NCBI RefSeq assembly: GCF_002234675.1 | Contig: NC_019869.2 | Location: 7,069,026-7,133,025, forward strand | Direction of reading: 5' to 3' | DNA from: Oryzias latipes | Lineage: Eukaryota; Chordata; Actinopteri; Beloniformes; Adrianichthyidae | Length of the DNA stretch: 64,000 nt | Shown here: one piece after another, positions 32,914 to 45,245 of the stretch | Layout of the letters: the number at the start of each line of letters is the position of its first letter | How positions within the stretch are numbered: the stretch's first letter is position 1 | Program-made: the position numbers and the translations under genes | The notes under the pieces: generated by a model | Seen by the model: only the letters and a program-made list of their open reading frames with translations | Databases searched by the model: none | Told to the model about the DNA's origin: nothing

Positions 32914-33731
32914 ATCAATGTCCAATCTCTAAAAGCCTTAATCATAAAGCCGTATGCATATAGGAAAGTTGTAAAGCCTGGAATGTTTTTGTGTAAAATG
33001 CATGTTATATGTATGCTCTGGCATATTTTATTGTTATTTTGCAAAATTGTGATTTGTATCATTTTTACTTCCATTGTGTACAATAATTTTGTCAAAAAAC
33101 ATTTGTATCAACATTACTATCATTTGTATTACTTTTCTGTCAAGTAAAACATTTAAAATCAAGGTTTTGTTTTGTTAACTAAAGTATTTTTTGTTACTTT
33201 TCAAAATGTTTGTGACCATTTAGGGTTTTTCTATAATTAAAAGGTGTGTAAAGAATTTTGTGAACGTATGCACGTTATGTATTTATTAACTAAATCTCAT
33301 AATCTCTGCCTGTCAGTGAATATATTCCTGTAAAGACATGCATAAATAAAGTAATCTTGTGTCAATATAGTAGTTTCTCTTTGAAGATTAAATTGATGAT
33401 TAGCAAAAGATATCTGTGCTCAGAGGATAAGAAAAAGAAAGAAAAAGAAGGAAAAGGTGACAAAAAACCTTAAACAGTCCGGAAGCCGACTTGACTGTAC
33501 ATGCAACTTTTGCACTTCTTCTACTTCCTGTGTGCACAGTTGAACCAGGAAGTAATTCAAAAGACAGTGTAAAGAATTTCAAAACAAGAGCCTGAATTCA
33601 AACTTGTAAAGGAAACGTACATATACAGACCCCTGTCCAAAATATTTAAATATGATGAAAAAGTTTATTCTTTCCATTGTTTTAGTCTAAAAAATTAAAC
33701 CCTCATAGAATTTAGATTTGGGGCCAATTGT

Positions 33732-33917
33732 TTGAAGGATTTCAAACAATTGGCGATCAAGCGGCTTGAGCCGAGGAACCCAAACCTTACAATTTTTTTG
33801 TACACCTCACCTGTTCTGTGTAAGCAGGTGTTTTCAACAGCTGGAGAAATGGTATTTAAAAAGGGTAATAGACTGAATTTAAAAACACTGAACTTTTTTT
33901 TAACAAAACGTTTTTAA
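33732..33917 (+). pseudogene. hAT transposase C-terminal (dimerisation) remnant
   Basis: A 61-codon frame contains VFSTAGEMVFKKGNRLNLK, matching the conserved hAT pattern (S-ER-)VFSTAG-(D)IV-x-K-RN-RL-x-xK-xx-xx-LxFL. The upstream catalytic domain is absent. Confidence 0.6.
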
Positions 33918-34839
33918 ATAAAAACCCAGCCCATGAGCATCCTCATTAACAACACCTTCACGTAGACTTTCACGTTAATTGTTTTCACGTAAATTCATGT
34001 TATTTACTGACTAGAAGTATCAGTGATATTTTAAATATAAATGAAGATAAGAAATAATTCAATGTAAAAAAATACAATACAATACAATACAATCACTTAA
34101 ATTTTAACATTGTATATACTGGGTCAGGGTTCTGCAACCTCAGTTTCTGGAGCCACAAATGGCTGGTTTAGATTTTTAAACTGAGGTGATCAAACATTAG
34201 TTAAAAACATTTTGTGCCACTGCTGTCATAATGATTGAAAATGCCATGTTTGACTTGACTCTCCTGCATTTTTAATTCAAGTAAATCTGCTGCAGCAGGA
34301 GGATCTTATTTGAAACCGGGTGGATTTTATTTTGAAGGGAACTCATGTGTACTGCCATCTGAAATAAAAAAAAAAATTAAATTTTACACAGAAATATTAT
34401 AAGCTGTAATAGGTGTAATAGGTATTGTAATCATTTAAAATGTTACGTTTTACACATTAATGCATCAAATGCTAAAACAAACAAATACATTGTTGTATTT
34501 TTTTGCATAATAAAGTGGGGGCAGTAGTACAGTACAGAATAGTATGGCACGGTGTGGTATAGAATAGAATGGCATAGCACCGTATAGTAATAAAGTGGGA
34601 CTTTCTTCCCACTGGATTCTGGTAAATTGGACCAGATAGCTCTTATAGTGTTAAAAGCTGCAGACTCCCGTATTAGGGGATCAGTTTTAAATAAGTCTGT
34701 CAATAGGCTGCCTGTAGAGATTTTCATGGTTCAGCAAGTGTCACTGACAGAATCAAAACAGTTTGGTAATGTGCCTAAATGCTTTGCGATGCTTCATCAA
34801 CCCATCAGTATAAGGTGGGAGTCCCACATCATTTAACTC

Positions 34840-35261
34840 TAACTGGATGTGGTATCCTGTGGAGGGTGCTCTGAGAGTATGGGATCCGGGGAGAGCCGGC
34901 TATCCGGTCTCTGTATGACCGCAGCAAGAGTTTGGTTCGCATAGCCGGCAGTAAGTCAGACCTGTTCCCGGTGCGCGTTGGACTCTGGCAGGGCTGCCCT
35001 TTATCACCGTTTCTGTTCATAGTTTTTATGGACAGAATTTCTTGGCGCAGCTAGGGGCCGGAGGGGATCTGGCCACAGGATTTCCTCTCTGCTCTTTGCA
35101 GATGATGTTTTCCTGTTTGCTTCATCGGGCCAGGAACTCCAGCTTGCATTGGGGCGGTTTGTGGCCGAGTGTGAAGTGGCTGGGTTGAGGGTCAGAACCG
35201 CTAAATCTGAGGTCATGATTCTCAACCGGAGAAAGGTAATTTGCCATCTCTCGGTGGGGAG
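34840..35261 (+). mobile_element. LINE reverse transcriptase fragment
   Basis: Plus-strand text encodes, with frameshifts, an RT core. The clearest frame, from about 35075, reads RISSLLFADDVFLFASSGQE, then LGRFVAECEVAGLRVRTAKS and EVMILNRRKV. FADD carries the catalytic Asp pair. Upstream frames carry RVGLRQGCPL-like text in broken form. It resembles RTE/Rex3-type fish LINEs (from memory of the family; the clade is uncertain). The match ends abruptly near 35261. Confidence 0.7.
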
Positions 35262-35960
35262 AGTGCCCAGCCATCCCCACACCAAGACCCCACCACGGCA
35301 CCATCGGAAGTCAGAACCCCCAATGCTCGCACGGCAGCAGATAAAAAACAACCGCCCCCCGGGTGATCACATCTGCCACCCGTGCCAGGGCCAGCAGGAC
35401 CGCCACAGGGCCCCCAGAGCCAGAGAGCAGGGAGGCATGGGGGGGACAGAGAGTGCAGCTCCAGCTCAACCAGGAGAGCAGCCCCCCCCACCGCGCAGGG
35501 AGGGCCCAACGCAGGGCCCCGCCCCAGAAGAGTGCCCACAGCCCAGGATGAGCACCTCATCACCACCCAGGAGTTCTGGGCATCCCCCCGCCCCAACCCC
35601 AGGTACGAGCCAGGACCCCCCAAGGGAGACCCGCCCCACACTCCAGGCAGCCACCCACCCGGCCCATGGTTGGTCCAGGAAGGAGCAAGGCAGGGACCAG
35701 CCGCCCCTACCAGGAGGGGGACACTCAGGGGAAGAGGGGGTCCACAGGAGGTGTTGTAAACATGGCCCGACCAGGCCCACCCACAGTTGGAAATTTGGTG
35801 AGGCCCAGCGCTCAGGGGCAAGGACCAGAACCCACACCACAGGGACATGGACACCCCCAGGCTCAGATGTGATGTGATCCCCGGCTCTTGGCCTTGCCAG
35901 AAAGTTCAGGGATCCCTCTCCCTGCGTGGAGAGAGGACTGCCGGGCCCAGGAAGGCAGAA
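35262..35960 (+). other. GC-rich, proline-codon-rich segment fused to the LINE fragment
   Basis: Sharply GC-rich (mostly CCC/CAG/GGC), unlike the AT-rich surroundings. It is open in several frames on both strands. The longest plus frame (35149-35877, 242 codons) starts in the LINE and continues as Pro/Gly/Arg/His-rich text with no recognisable domain. Multiple open frames on both strands are what GC-richness alone produces, so I do not call a gene. A repeat-derived segment is likely. Confidence 0.5.
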
Positions 35961-36533
35961 CCCAAGTGACACCTGAATCTGCATTCTATGAAATTTTAAT
36001 TTTTTGAATGGAAAAATGAAAATGGATATATTTTTTAATGATATTCACATTTTTTAGAAAGTTTCTGTACCTCCTCCACAAACATGAATCATGTAATTTG
36101 AACGTGAAGTTGTTTTATTGTACAATAAATTATATAAAAAAGTTTTTTCTTCACGTCTGACACACAAGTTGAAGCAAGACTGCAATGCACAACCAACAAA
36201 ATACAGCAAGTGGTGGACTTTAGCCAATGTTTATATTCAGCCACATGATTTCACACCCCTGACATGAACATTATGTTAAAAAAAAGACTATTTCGATTAT
36301 ATTTTAACAAACAATTGTGCTAAAAATCCTAATGGACTTCTTTGAATCAGCTGCAAATTCATGCCTGGACGTTCATATTTCAAAAGTAGTAGTAAGTAAA
36401 TTGTTTTTTCAATGAACCTAATAACCTAATAACTTCTTTATTTTACTAATCTTACTTGAGTATATGCATAACTAGTATACTTTTCTATACTCTTCTATGC
36501 TATAGTATAGTATAGCATAGAGTGGACGGCAGT

Positions 36534-36715
36534 TTAGCTCAGGTGGTAGAGCAGGTCGGCCAACAACCGAAGGGTTGGCAGATCAATCCACGCTGACACC
36601 CCCCCAAGTGCAACCAGCCTGTAGCCCACCACTCCCCCCAGGGGATGGGTCAAATGCAGAGAATTTCATTCATATCCATTGTGGGATAAATCAAGTATCT
36701 ATTATTATTATTATT
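36534..36715 (+). mobile_element. tRNA-derived SINE with L2-like tail, copy 2
   Basis: The A-box-like TTTAGCTCAGGTGG is followed by B-box-like sequence (ggcagatcaatcc), a short body, and the tail 'ccattgtgggataaatcaag' with (ATT)n. It is the longest copy of the family in the window. Confidence 0.75.
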
Positions 36716-37022
36716 GTGTGACAAAACTGTGCATAATCTGTACATTCAACGTCATATTTGTCCTAAATAACTCTCAATTTTGGCTCCTCTCATCAATCAT
36801 AACCCTTTGCAAAAAGTAGTCTATTTTAGGTATACTACAATTGCACTTAGATTATACTAAAAGTTAGGCAGTATACTTAAAGTTTTTGCTAAAGGAACAT
36901 CAAATTTAAAAACATGTGTGCTATTTTATTTATTTAAATAAATTAGATTTCAATCTTTAGATCCTGTCTTCTTTTCCAACCTTTAGCAAAAACACTTTAC
37001 GTTTACTGTATTAAGTTTACTT

Positions 37023-37690
37023 GAGTATAGTATAGTATAGTATAGTATAGTATAGTATATTGTAGTATAAGTATAGTATAATATGGCACCGTATGGTATA
37101 TTATAGAATAGCATAGCATAGTTTAGCATAGTTTTGTATAGTGTAGTATTCAAAACAAGAAAAAAATACATGACAGAATTGAATTAAGGCGAATTAATGA
37201 GTGAAAACATTGTGATTAGATATCCAGTATAGTACTGTATAGTGTAGTATAATGTAGTACAGTACAGTATGTCATAGTATAGTACAGTATAGTATAGTAT
37301 AGTATTGTATGGTATAGTATAGTATGGTTTAGTATAGTACTGTATGGTATGGCATGGTATAGTATAGTATAGTATAGTATAGTATAGTATAGTATAGTAT
37401 AGTATAGTATAGTATAGTACTGTATGGTATAGTATAGTTTAGTATAATACTGTATGGTATAGTATAGTTTAGCATAGTGTGGTATGATACAGTGCAGTAC
37501 AATATAATAACGTAAAGTAACATATAGTATAGTATAGTATGTATGGTACAGTACAGTACAGTAGAGTAGTATGGCACAGTGAGGTGTAGTATAGAATAGC
37601 ACAGCATAGCGTAGTATAGTGTTGTATAATATAGTACAGTACAGTATGGTATAGTATAGTTTGGTATGGTATATTATAACATAGTTCATG
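37023..37690 (+). repeat. (AGTAT)n / TATAG pentanucleotide arrays
   Basis: Two arrays (37023-37150 and about 37225-37690) of AGTAT units with many point variants (GGTAT, AGTAC, AGCAT). The minus-strand open frames rich in Tyr/Ile/Leu/Thr are an artefact of the five-base unit. Smaller relatives lie at 36490-36520 and 34520-34600. Confidence 0.95.
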
Positions 37691-37876
37691 CACATGTGTG
37701 GGAAGTATACTAACCCAATACTTCTTCAGATTAAATTGAAACAGTTGACAATAGATGGTATAAAATGGGTAAACTTCAATTATACTACCTCACTTAAGTA
37801 TAGATTAGGTATACTTGTAGTACACTTAAATACACAAATTTTTGCTAAGGGAGTCCCAGAAGCAAAGTAACTGTAC

Positions 37877-37996
37877 CTTCTTCGGTGGTAGATGACATGC
37901 AGATCTCTGCAGGTTTGTCACTTTCAGCAGCCCCGGAGCTTCTACTGGAGCCCACAGCTTTGTCACACGACGGGCAAAGTGGACACATCGCATCAT
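37877..37996 (-). CDS. Candidate alternative first exon of the GRHPR-like dehydrogenase
   Basis: On the minus strand an ATG-ATG (37996) opens 40 codons ending at a GT donor (gaag|gtacag at 37877), phase 0. The only acceptor directly upstream of the dehydrogenase (before GTG-ATG at 29776-29774) is also phase 0, so splicing would give a 40-residue extension plus Val before MAEEKPW. The extension begins MMRCVHFARRVTKLW and has eight Arg/Lys against one Glu, the composition of a mitochondrial presequence. The segment is more GC-rich than its surroundings. There is no homology support; the intron would be 8.1 kb. It could be a chance frame. Confidence 0.35.
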
Positions 37997-38856
37997 AGTT
38001 GGCAAGTTATTGATTTAATAAGCTATATGATAGAATTTTGAAAAAGAAAAAACGGAACAGAGGCACTTGAAAAAGTCAAGAAACAGATGCTAATATGATA
38101 GGAAGACAAAACACACAACTGTTTTTCACCAGCGAACACAAATGTCTGTCACATTTCTTTTAAACATAAATCATTCTTTGATTTTAGTGTTTATTCATCA
38201 TGAATTTGTATACAGATGTTTGTTAAAAATAGTAATCACGTTCATCTAAAATGAAAAACATTTTATTTTTTGGAGCTGCAGCTCTTACCTATTCAGTTAG
38301 AATTTCTTTGTCTTGGAAACTTTGTTTTAAAATAAAGTCTGCAGAGAAAACACATCAATTCTTCCTGGAAAATTAAGAAAACTAAAGATGAAAGGGGAGT
38401 TATAATCTACTGACACCCACTGTGTCTACACAAGCAAAGTTTTGAGCATTCAAGCGATCAAAGGTCATCAAGCCCTTTCACTGTGCATAAGAGACTGAAG
38501 ATGATTGTTTTTTGTCAGAAGTGTTTTTGCATTTCCTTCAAAGTTTGGAGAAATTTTAACTGATAAATAAAAGAGAACCTTATATATTTGCAGTTAACAC
38601 ATTCAAGTGTGCAGAGTTGGCAGGAAACTAGTTGTGCATTGAGCTAGAGATCATGCTGTAGTTATTGTTTCCTTACAAATAGCAGCATTATATTCAGGCT
38701 AATGTACAAGAACAGAGACCACAATACTCTACACTCAGATTAGAAAAGGAAACATGGTTTGAACTGTGTGCATGTTCTGCAGGAAACACTTCTGTAACTC
38801 TCACTTTTACGTTGATTATTTCTATGATGTATTGTGATTTTAATGCATTTTTCTGT

Positions 38857-38930
38857 TTTGTGAAGCACCTTGAATTACTTTGTGTACGAATTGTGCTATA
38901 CAAATAAACTTGCCTTGCCTTGCCTTGCCA
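38857..38930 (+). repeat. LINE 3' tail with (TTGCC)n
   Basis: 'aattgtgctatacaaataaa' is followed by CTTGC repeats, a common 3' end of fish non-LTR elements. Confidence 0.6.
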
Positions 38931-40059
38931 CTGTGTTTTTGATAGTTTAACCCACAAACTGAAGCAGTGAGCTGTTTAGTCACACATTGGAAGAGACAGC
39001 TGTGAATGATTAATTTTCTAAAGCAACTTTTTTTAAAGAGTTCTAGGAAAAAACAGATTTGAGTACTATCCAACAGGTATGATCTGCAAGCCTCGCACTT
39101 TTTCAGATGTTTACAGGTGCATCACTTTATTGGGACTTTCGCTGCCAAAAAAACCTATCAAGAGTGTCCTGGATGTCATTCTCACATCTACTCCAACTCA
39201 AAAAGGTCATTATGTTTCTGTGCATGTCTTCTTCCATTAAACTTCTTGGGAAAGACACAAAAGACACAGATTGGGACGAAGTTATGACACCAATTAAGTC
39301 ATCTTCAATGTGTGTGAAACAGTGTCTCACAGTGAAAACTTCCACATTTCCAAATTGGCTAAAATGTATCCATAAATGAATCCTACATGTGACAGATCTC
39401 ATCAAGGGCCACTTTGATTCACATTTTGGTTTTGGTTCCTTAAATACAGTGTTTTTGGGGGGAATATTTTTAAAGCATTCACCAGTGGGATAAGAATAAC
39501 TCTAAACCCACTCATGCTTTTGTTTGGGATCCGTGAAGAAGGGTCAGAGGATCATTGCTTTCTCTACATTACTGGCATGAAACTTGATCCTTCTCAAAAT
39601 GGAAGGACGAGGCTCCACCCACTGTGTCACACTGGGTTCAAGTTGTGTTTTTTTCATCTAAAACTTGAGAAAAGAAGAGACGCCCTGAGAGGTTCAGCCG
39701 AAACAGTGCTATACACCCATCTACAAGAGAGAGAGAATGACCTTTCTTTCTTTTTTTTCTTGTCATTTATTCTACATTCTATGTTCTTATTTGTTTATAT
39801 TCTGATCAAATATGTATCCTTAAATGTCTTCTCAAAATATTAATATTTTATTAATATGCAGCAATTATAGGTTTTGTAATTGTTGTTGGCAGGAGGGCAA
39901 GAGGGAGGGGATTGTCATTGTTTGTTCTGTTTTGTGTCATCATGTTTAAAACATTTAATAAACATAATTAAAGACAAAAAAGACTGCAGTGATGAAGTGT
40001 GCAGAATATCAGTCTTTTTGTGGCGAGTTTCTAGTTTTTAACTTGTTTTCATCTGCCTC

Positions 40060-40345
40060 CATTCATCCTCTGCATCCACATCCTTCCATCATACATATCA
40101 TTCTTCACTACATCCATGAACTTCCTGTTTGCTCTTCCTCTAAGCCTCGTTCCTGCTCGCTCCACCCTCAGCACCTTTGACCAACATCATCACTGAACGT
40201 GTCCAAACCATCTCCATCTGCATTCATCTCCATAACATTTACCCTGTTCTATTCCTCTGAAGGATTCACTCCAGATCCCATCCATCCTCATCTCTCCCAA
40301 AGAGAACCTCAACTTCTTCATCTCTGCTAAGTCCAGATCTGCGGC
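40060..40345 (-). mobile_element. LINE ORF2 C-terminal remnant
   Basis: On the minus strand the frame reads GDECRWRWFGHVQ, followed after a break by remnants of RxxRGRxRKxxMDVVK. This is the endgame of many RTE-type fish LINEs (RLRWFGHV-R pattern). It is frameshifted and short. Confidence 0.5.
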
Positions 40346-41780
40346 CACTGTCTCTAAATTTCTGTGTAAAAAAAACCTGAATTTGTTCATCTTGATTAGG
40401 ACAAAAAATCTCACAACCACTAGATGGCAGAAACATTGTCTGCATCATGCCAGTGTGAGGACTCTTCTATTTGGATCAGTTAAATTCCTACAGGCAGCTC
40501 TTCTCTTATCAAACTTCACAAATGAAACAATTATTGCTTTAATTTGTAGCATTTGTCACCAAAATTGTACAGTTGTAGAAATGCAGAAGACTTGTGATGT
40601 AAACTTTTATAGCGTATGAGGTTTATATTATGTGGGATTTCGAGTTAGACATAACTTTTTTTCATAAAGCATGAGACTAAATTTTTTGACAACTGATTCC
40701 AATTTTCTCTAAACCACTGATATAAACCAGACAGTTGTTTTTACTCTGCATATTTTGGCTGAAAAATAACACTCCAAATATTAAAGTTTGTTGGTTTCCC
40801 CTTCATTTTTTAAACTTTATAATTGTACTTTATTTTTTTTATGTTTAGCTGGTGATTTCTTATGATGTGTCTTAAAGCCATACGCATCTTTTCAACAGTA
40901 GCTGACATTAAAGGTGAAAAGTCTTTTTTTAAGGAACTGCATACAGTGTGTATATGCATTAGTGTGTGTGTGTGTGTGTTCATGCTTAAGATCACCAGGG
41001 AAGGACATGTGCAGATCAACAGATTACGTTCTTTTCACTGTTGCATAATCTCCTCACCTTCATTTAAGGTGTCTCCTCATCTCCACATGCTTGAAATGAT
41101 GTCCATAAAATTAAAATCCAACAAACTTTATGAATCTATCAACATAAATGACTTTTATTGGAACAGAAAACTTTAAAAACACATGAAAAGGGATCAACTG
41201 TATGAAAGATGTGTTCAGGGGAACTAATAAGAAACCAAATGTTCATTGTGGACAATTTCACTTGTTGCAGTGATCAACAGATGTGGTAGATTTAGTCCAG
41301 TATGGTGGTCAGTCATGACGTTTGATGGAAATAGTCTCTCAAACTTTACCAAGAGCACCACAACTTCATCTTCCTCACTTCACCTCCTCTGCTCTTTCCA
41401 TCTTCACCACCTCCTCTCATCCAGGTGCATCAACCTGTTATCTCAGTAAGACTGCTGACTTCAAAAGGCCAGGAGTCGTTCAGGCTTTCACTAAGCCACT
41501 TCAGACCTCCAGCCAAGCTCCTCTTCATCTGCTGTCACGTCCCACAGCAGGTGGCCTTTTAGCAAAGTGCTGACTCATTTGGTAGACTCAGCAATTATGC
41601 CTCTGCTCCATTACACAGCGTTTTAGATCATGCTGGATTTCATGGATGCATGACCCGTCACTGTCACATCAGGAAAACAAAGCGTTTTGTCACTTTTTAA
41701 AAAAATGTAATGAACATTTATGACCGCTGTTTAGTTGTGTGTCTGCTCGCCAGCGTTGAACTTGCCATGAGGTGTCATTA

Positions 41781-41960
41781 ATAGATATAGATAGATAGAT
41801 GACTTTATTAATCCCACAATGGGGAAATTTCATTTCTGTGGCAGCAACACGACATTCAGAAATAATCTATATAATATAACATCAATAAAGGACATCACAA
41901 ATGACATTTATATTAGATAATTAAAAATATTACTAAAATTAATATGAAAAATTATTATCA
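41781..41960 (-). mobile_element. L2-type LINE 3' end fragment
   Basis: It starts with (ATAG)n then 'gactttattaatcccacaat', 'ggggaaattt' and 'ctgtggcagcaacacgacat', the same order as the 3' end of the LINE at 30151. It is an inverted (minus-strand) 5'-truncated copy. Confidence 0.7.
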
Positions 41961-42961
41961 AAAAATAAGACACACGGAGACGCTGAGGACACAAGTCCTT
42001 GACTAAAACCCATCCTGATGCAGCTTATCTGATCACCTTCAATGCTTCTGAGCAGACAAAAACCCCAAAATTAATGGATACGTTTGTGTGGGATTCATGT
42101 TATTTCTTCAAATTTTGAAAGAAAGTTTTCCTCTGCTTTAATAGACATTAGATAATAAAATCCTCATTTTTATGCAACATTCTCAAGTAGAACTGTCATT
42201 CGACAATTTCTGTAGTTAAAAATTCACATTAGAAGCTTTTGTTTTGACATTGAATTCTCTCTTATGGACATGTTATTAAAAAATAATAGTTGACCACATC
42301 CTCTGTCTTCTTATACATTAATCAGATATAGATCCAGTAAAAGTAGATTTGCTGTTTAAAAAAGTGATCAAAGTATGCAACAACTCAAACAAAATATGGC
42401 GTATCACCTATTCTTTCTTTATTTATCAAAGAGGAAGGTATTCGACCAAATTCATCAGTTTTTGGAAGAACATTAAGAGATCTGGAGTAGCCATGTCCTG
42501 TTTGATGACATCAGTTTCTCAGAATGTTGTGGAGTACTTCTGATCTACTTATCTCCACTTATCTTCATTTGAGGTTTGTGGACACTCATTTGAGCTCAAT
42601 GTACCACCAAATTTTACACAGATTGAAGAAAAGGTTTCAGTGGACCATTAACCTCTCTTTTGGAGGCAGATATCATCACGTTGTGGACTTCAGTGACAAA
42701 GGAAAGAATGGAGTCCATGGTTTTCTTTAGAGTATGCAAGGCAGCCAGGAACAGAGGCAGTGAGACAAGCCCAACATTGGGCTCAAATTTCAGAGGGTTT
42801 GTGGTTATATGTGGCCACTGGTTCTCTCCAAATTTGCATTGTTCATTCTAATCACACATTTAAACTTTGGTCTCACATAAAACAAAGTCTGTTCCAGAAA
42901 CATTGTTTGCTCATTTTGCAAATACCATGTTGGGAAACTAAAAACAGAGAGTAGTGTCTTA

Positions 42962-43345
42962 CAAGACTCACTCCAAAGAAAATCGAGTTTTTGGTGTTTT
43001 TAACTTGTTCTTGTGGCTTTTTTTTGATGATGGAGGACATATATAAAGAAACTTGAGTATTTTTTTCTTTTTAAATCATTGTGAATCAGGAGTAGACGGG
43101 AAAAAAAATGCTGTTTGAAAGGAGTTTCTTCGTGAATTTGAAAAGTGTGCGACATGCTCCCTGCTTCGCAATGGGAAGGGACTAGAGTGCTGCTGCCCTT
43201 AACTCAGAGGAGAATTGCTAATGCACTCCTGGCACTATGCAGAAACTATGCCCTAGAAAACGACACACAGCTTAGATTTGGCTAAATATGACACAATCAT
43301 AATTAAAAGACCACTGGAAATGCTTTTAAAATAGGTCAAAAGATG
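42962..43345 (+). repeat. Dispersed repeat, family A copy 2
   Basis: Shares 'acttgttcttgtggc', 'catatataaagaaa', 'aatcaggagtagac', 'aaactatgccctagaaaacg', and 'aattaaaagaccactgg' with family A copies at 1422 and (inverted) 43796. Confidence 0.6.
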
Positions 43346-43795
43346 ATTGGGGTGGACTGGACTTCCACTGAGCCTGTGGAATCTGTGATGGTTTCCAAGC
43401 AGGCCATGTTCTTATCTTTGGATGCTCTGACTAAATGGGCTACAACCTTTTCAATGGTAATTAACCAGCCACTGCAAAAGACCTTAGAGTGTCTAAATAA
43501 CCATGTAGCCTGTTTTTGAAATGTAGGAGAAAATGAGATTACCGTACGACAGCGTACTCATGGGCAGGGAAGTCATTTAAACCCCACACAGACAAGACAG
43601 AACCAGAAAGCTTCTTGTTGTGACACAACAGAGCAAACCCTTTGACCCCACATTAGAAATGCTGACATGCTAAACTGTTTAGTTACAGATTCTAAAACAA
43701 TTTCCAGATAAAGCTTTAGTCTCTGCAATGGACTTGGTACCTGTCCAGGGCGTATGCCACCTTTGCCCAAACATTAGCTCGGTGGGCTCCAGAAA

Positions 43796-44215
43796 CTCTA
43801 CTCTAAAAGCGTTCTCAGTGGTCTTTTGATCATGATTGTGATGTTTTTAGCCAAAATAAAAAAAAAAAAAACTGTCATTTTCCAGGACATAGTCTCTACA
43901 GAGCGGCAATAGTTTATTAGAAATTCACCTCTGAGTTGTGGGCGGGACTGTTGGTGCTAAGCAACCCCCCCCCCAACCCATTGTTTAGAGGTCGGAGCAG
44001 TCAGCTTGTGGCCCGCCCAGCGTATTTTCTACATCACTGCTACAAGCTTTTTTCCAACTACGTTTTTTCTTCTGACCCTGATTCACAATAATTGGAATAA
44101 AAGAATACTCAGAAATGCAATTTGAAGCTTAATTTTCGTTTTATACGTCCTCCATCATCAGTAAAGTGTCAAAAAAGCTTGTTAAAAACACAAAAACACT
44201 TGTGGGTCTTTAAGT
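43796..44215 (-). repeat. Dispersed repeat, family A copy 3 (inverted)
   Basis: Complementary blocks match copy 2: 'cagtggtcttttgat', 'ccaggacatagt', 'gtcctccatcatcagt', 'gtgggtcttta'. Copies 2 and 3 form a head-to-head pair about 450 bp apart. Confidence 0.6.
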
Positions 44216-44838
44216 GAATGGTATGTTTTGGTAAGCTGGACTGTAAAATGTATCAGTGGCTTAAAAAATAAATAGGATGTGATTATTATTTTATTATAGT
44301 CAATGACATGAGGAGTTCATGGGTAAAAGGTAACAAACATTTGCTTGAATTTTTATGTGTGGAGAAAATTTGCAAAAAAACTCAAAAAATTAGAGTTTGG
44401 GATGCCATATAAATATATCGAAACAATCTTTTTTTTTTTCTTTTCTAAAATAGTTTTTGAATATTTCCCATCTTGCTAGTGTTGCAGAAAAGTTATGTTT
44501 GGAAGGCACACAAAACAATGCATAGCATAGCAGTGACACTTGTGTGGTTCGGATTCTTCTGAAACAGTTAAACCTGCATTGCACAGTGTTTGAGTTCAGC
44601 ATCCATTCACGTGCTGGGTAATCCAGTCAGCCTGAACATTGGTTTGCTTCCAATGACGCACAGCTTATTCAGCCTTGTTTCCTGACTGCTGATACTGGAC
44701 CTTCATTTGTTTTCTTTCTTGTATATTTTTTAGGAGCTCCAACAAATATTACAACAAAGATTTTGCGCTGGATTTTTTCAGCAGTGAGTTTGAAACTGTT
44801 ATGCCATAATGATGCACGCTCTCTCACTGATGAGGAGG

Positions 44839-45245
44839 TGCATTATCAGAATCAGAATCCTTTTATTGTCGTTGTACATGGTGATACAATGAAATTGCAG
44901 CAGCCTTGGCGTGATGAAGATAAATAAAATAAAATAGAAATAGTGGACTCACATCTCTAACAAAAAATGTAAAATATATACAGAAACAGTTAATTATTAA
45001 ATATGTATGGACAAAATAGAATGGAATGAGTTGAGCTGCTATGAGTGCAGCATATAAATATTGTGTGTTATTGCACAGAGACCCGGTTATTGCACAGAAG
45101 TCAAGATATTGCACACATGTGTAGTAGTCAGGAATTTAGCATTTGTAAAAAGTCAGAGTGGGGTGTAGTTGGTGGAAGTATGTGTATTCCATATAGTGAT
45201 TGCCTGTGGAAAAAAGCAGTTCCTTAGTGTGTTTGTCCTGGTTCT
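44839..45245 (-). mobile_element. L2/CR1-type LINE 3' untranslated fragment
   Basis: 'atcagaatcagaatcctttt' with 'attgtcgttgtacatggtga' is the complement of the canonical LINE end (acaacgacaataaaagg-attctg). It is followed by 'attgcacaga' repeats and a GGAAAAAAGC segment seen upstream of such ends. Confidence 0.6.

Larger units (their letters stand above)
31440..34839 (+). other. Intergenic stretch
   Basis: Apart from the listed minisatellite, SINE-like repeat, hAT remnant and an (ATACA)n run near 34070-34095, I see no gene. AT-rich with short low-complexity stretches. Confidence 0.5.

Noticed and set aside
35149-35877. 242-codon proline-rich frame as a gene
   Set aside because: Starts inside a dead LINE, and other frames on both strands are equally open because of GC-richness; no domain.
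37216-37695. 159-codon Tyr/Ile/Leu-rich minus-strand frame resembling a membrane protein
   Set aside because: Translation of the AGTAT pentanucleotide array; the five-base period cycles the frames and gives a stop-free Tyr/Ile pattern.
37900-37990. CPLCPSC cysteine cluster in another minus-strand frame
   Set aside because: Resembles a short metal-binding or anoctamin motif only superficially; that frame does not join the dehydrogenase in phase and has no start.
39107-39405. Overlapping plus and minus frames of about 90 codons
   Set aside because: No domain, no splice context, typical chance frames.
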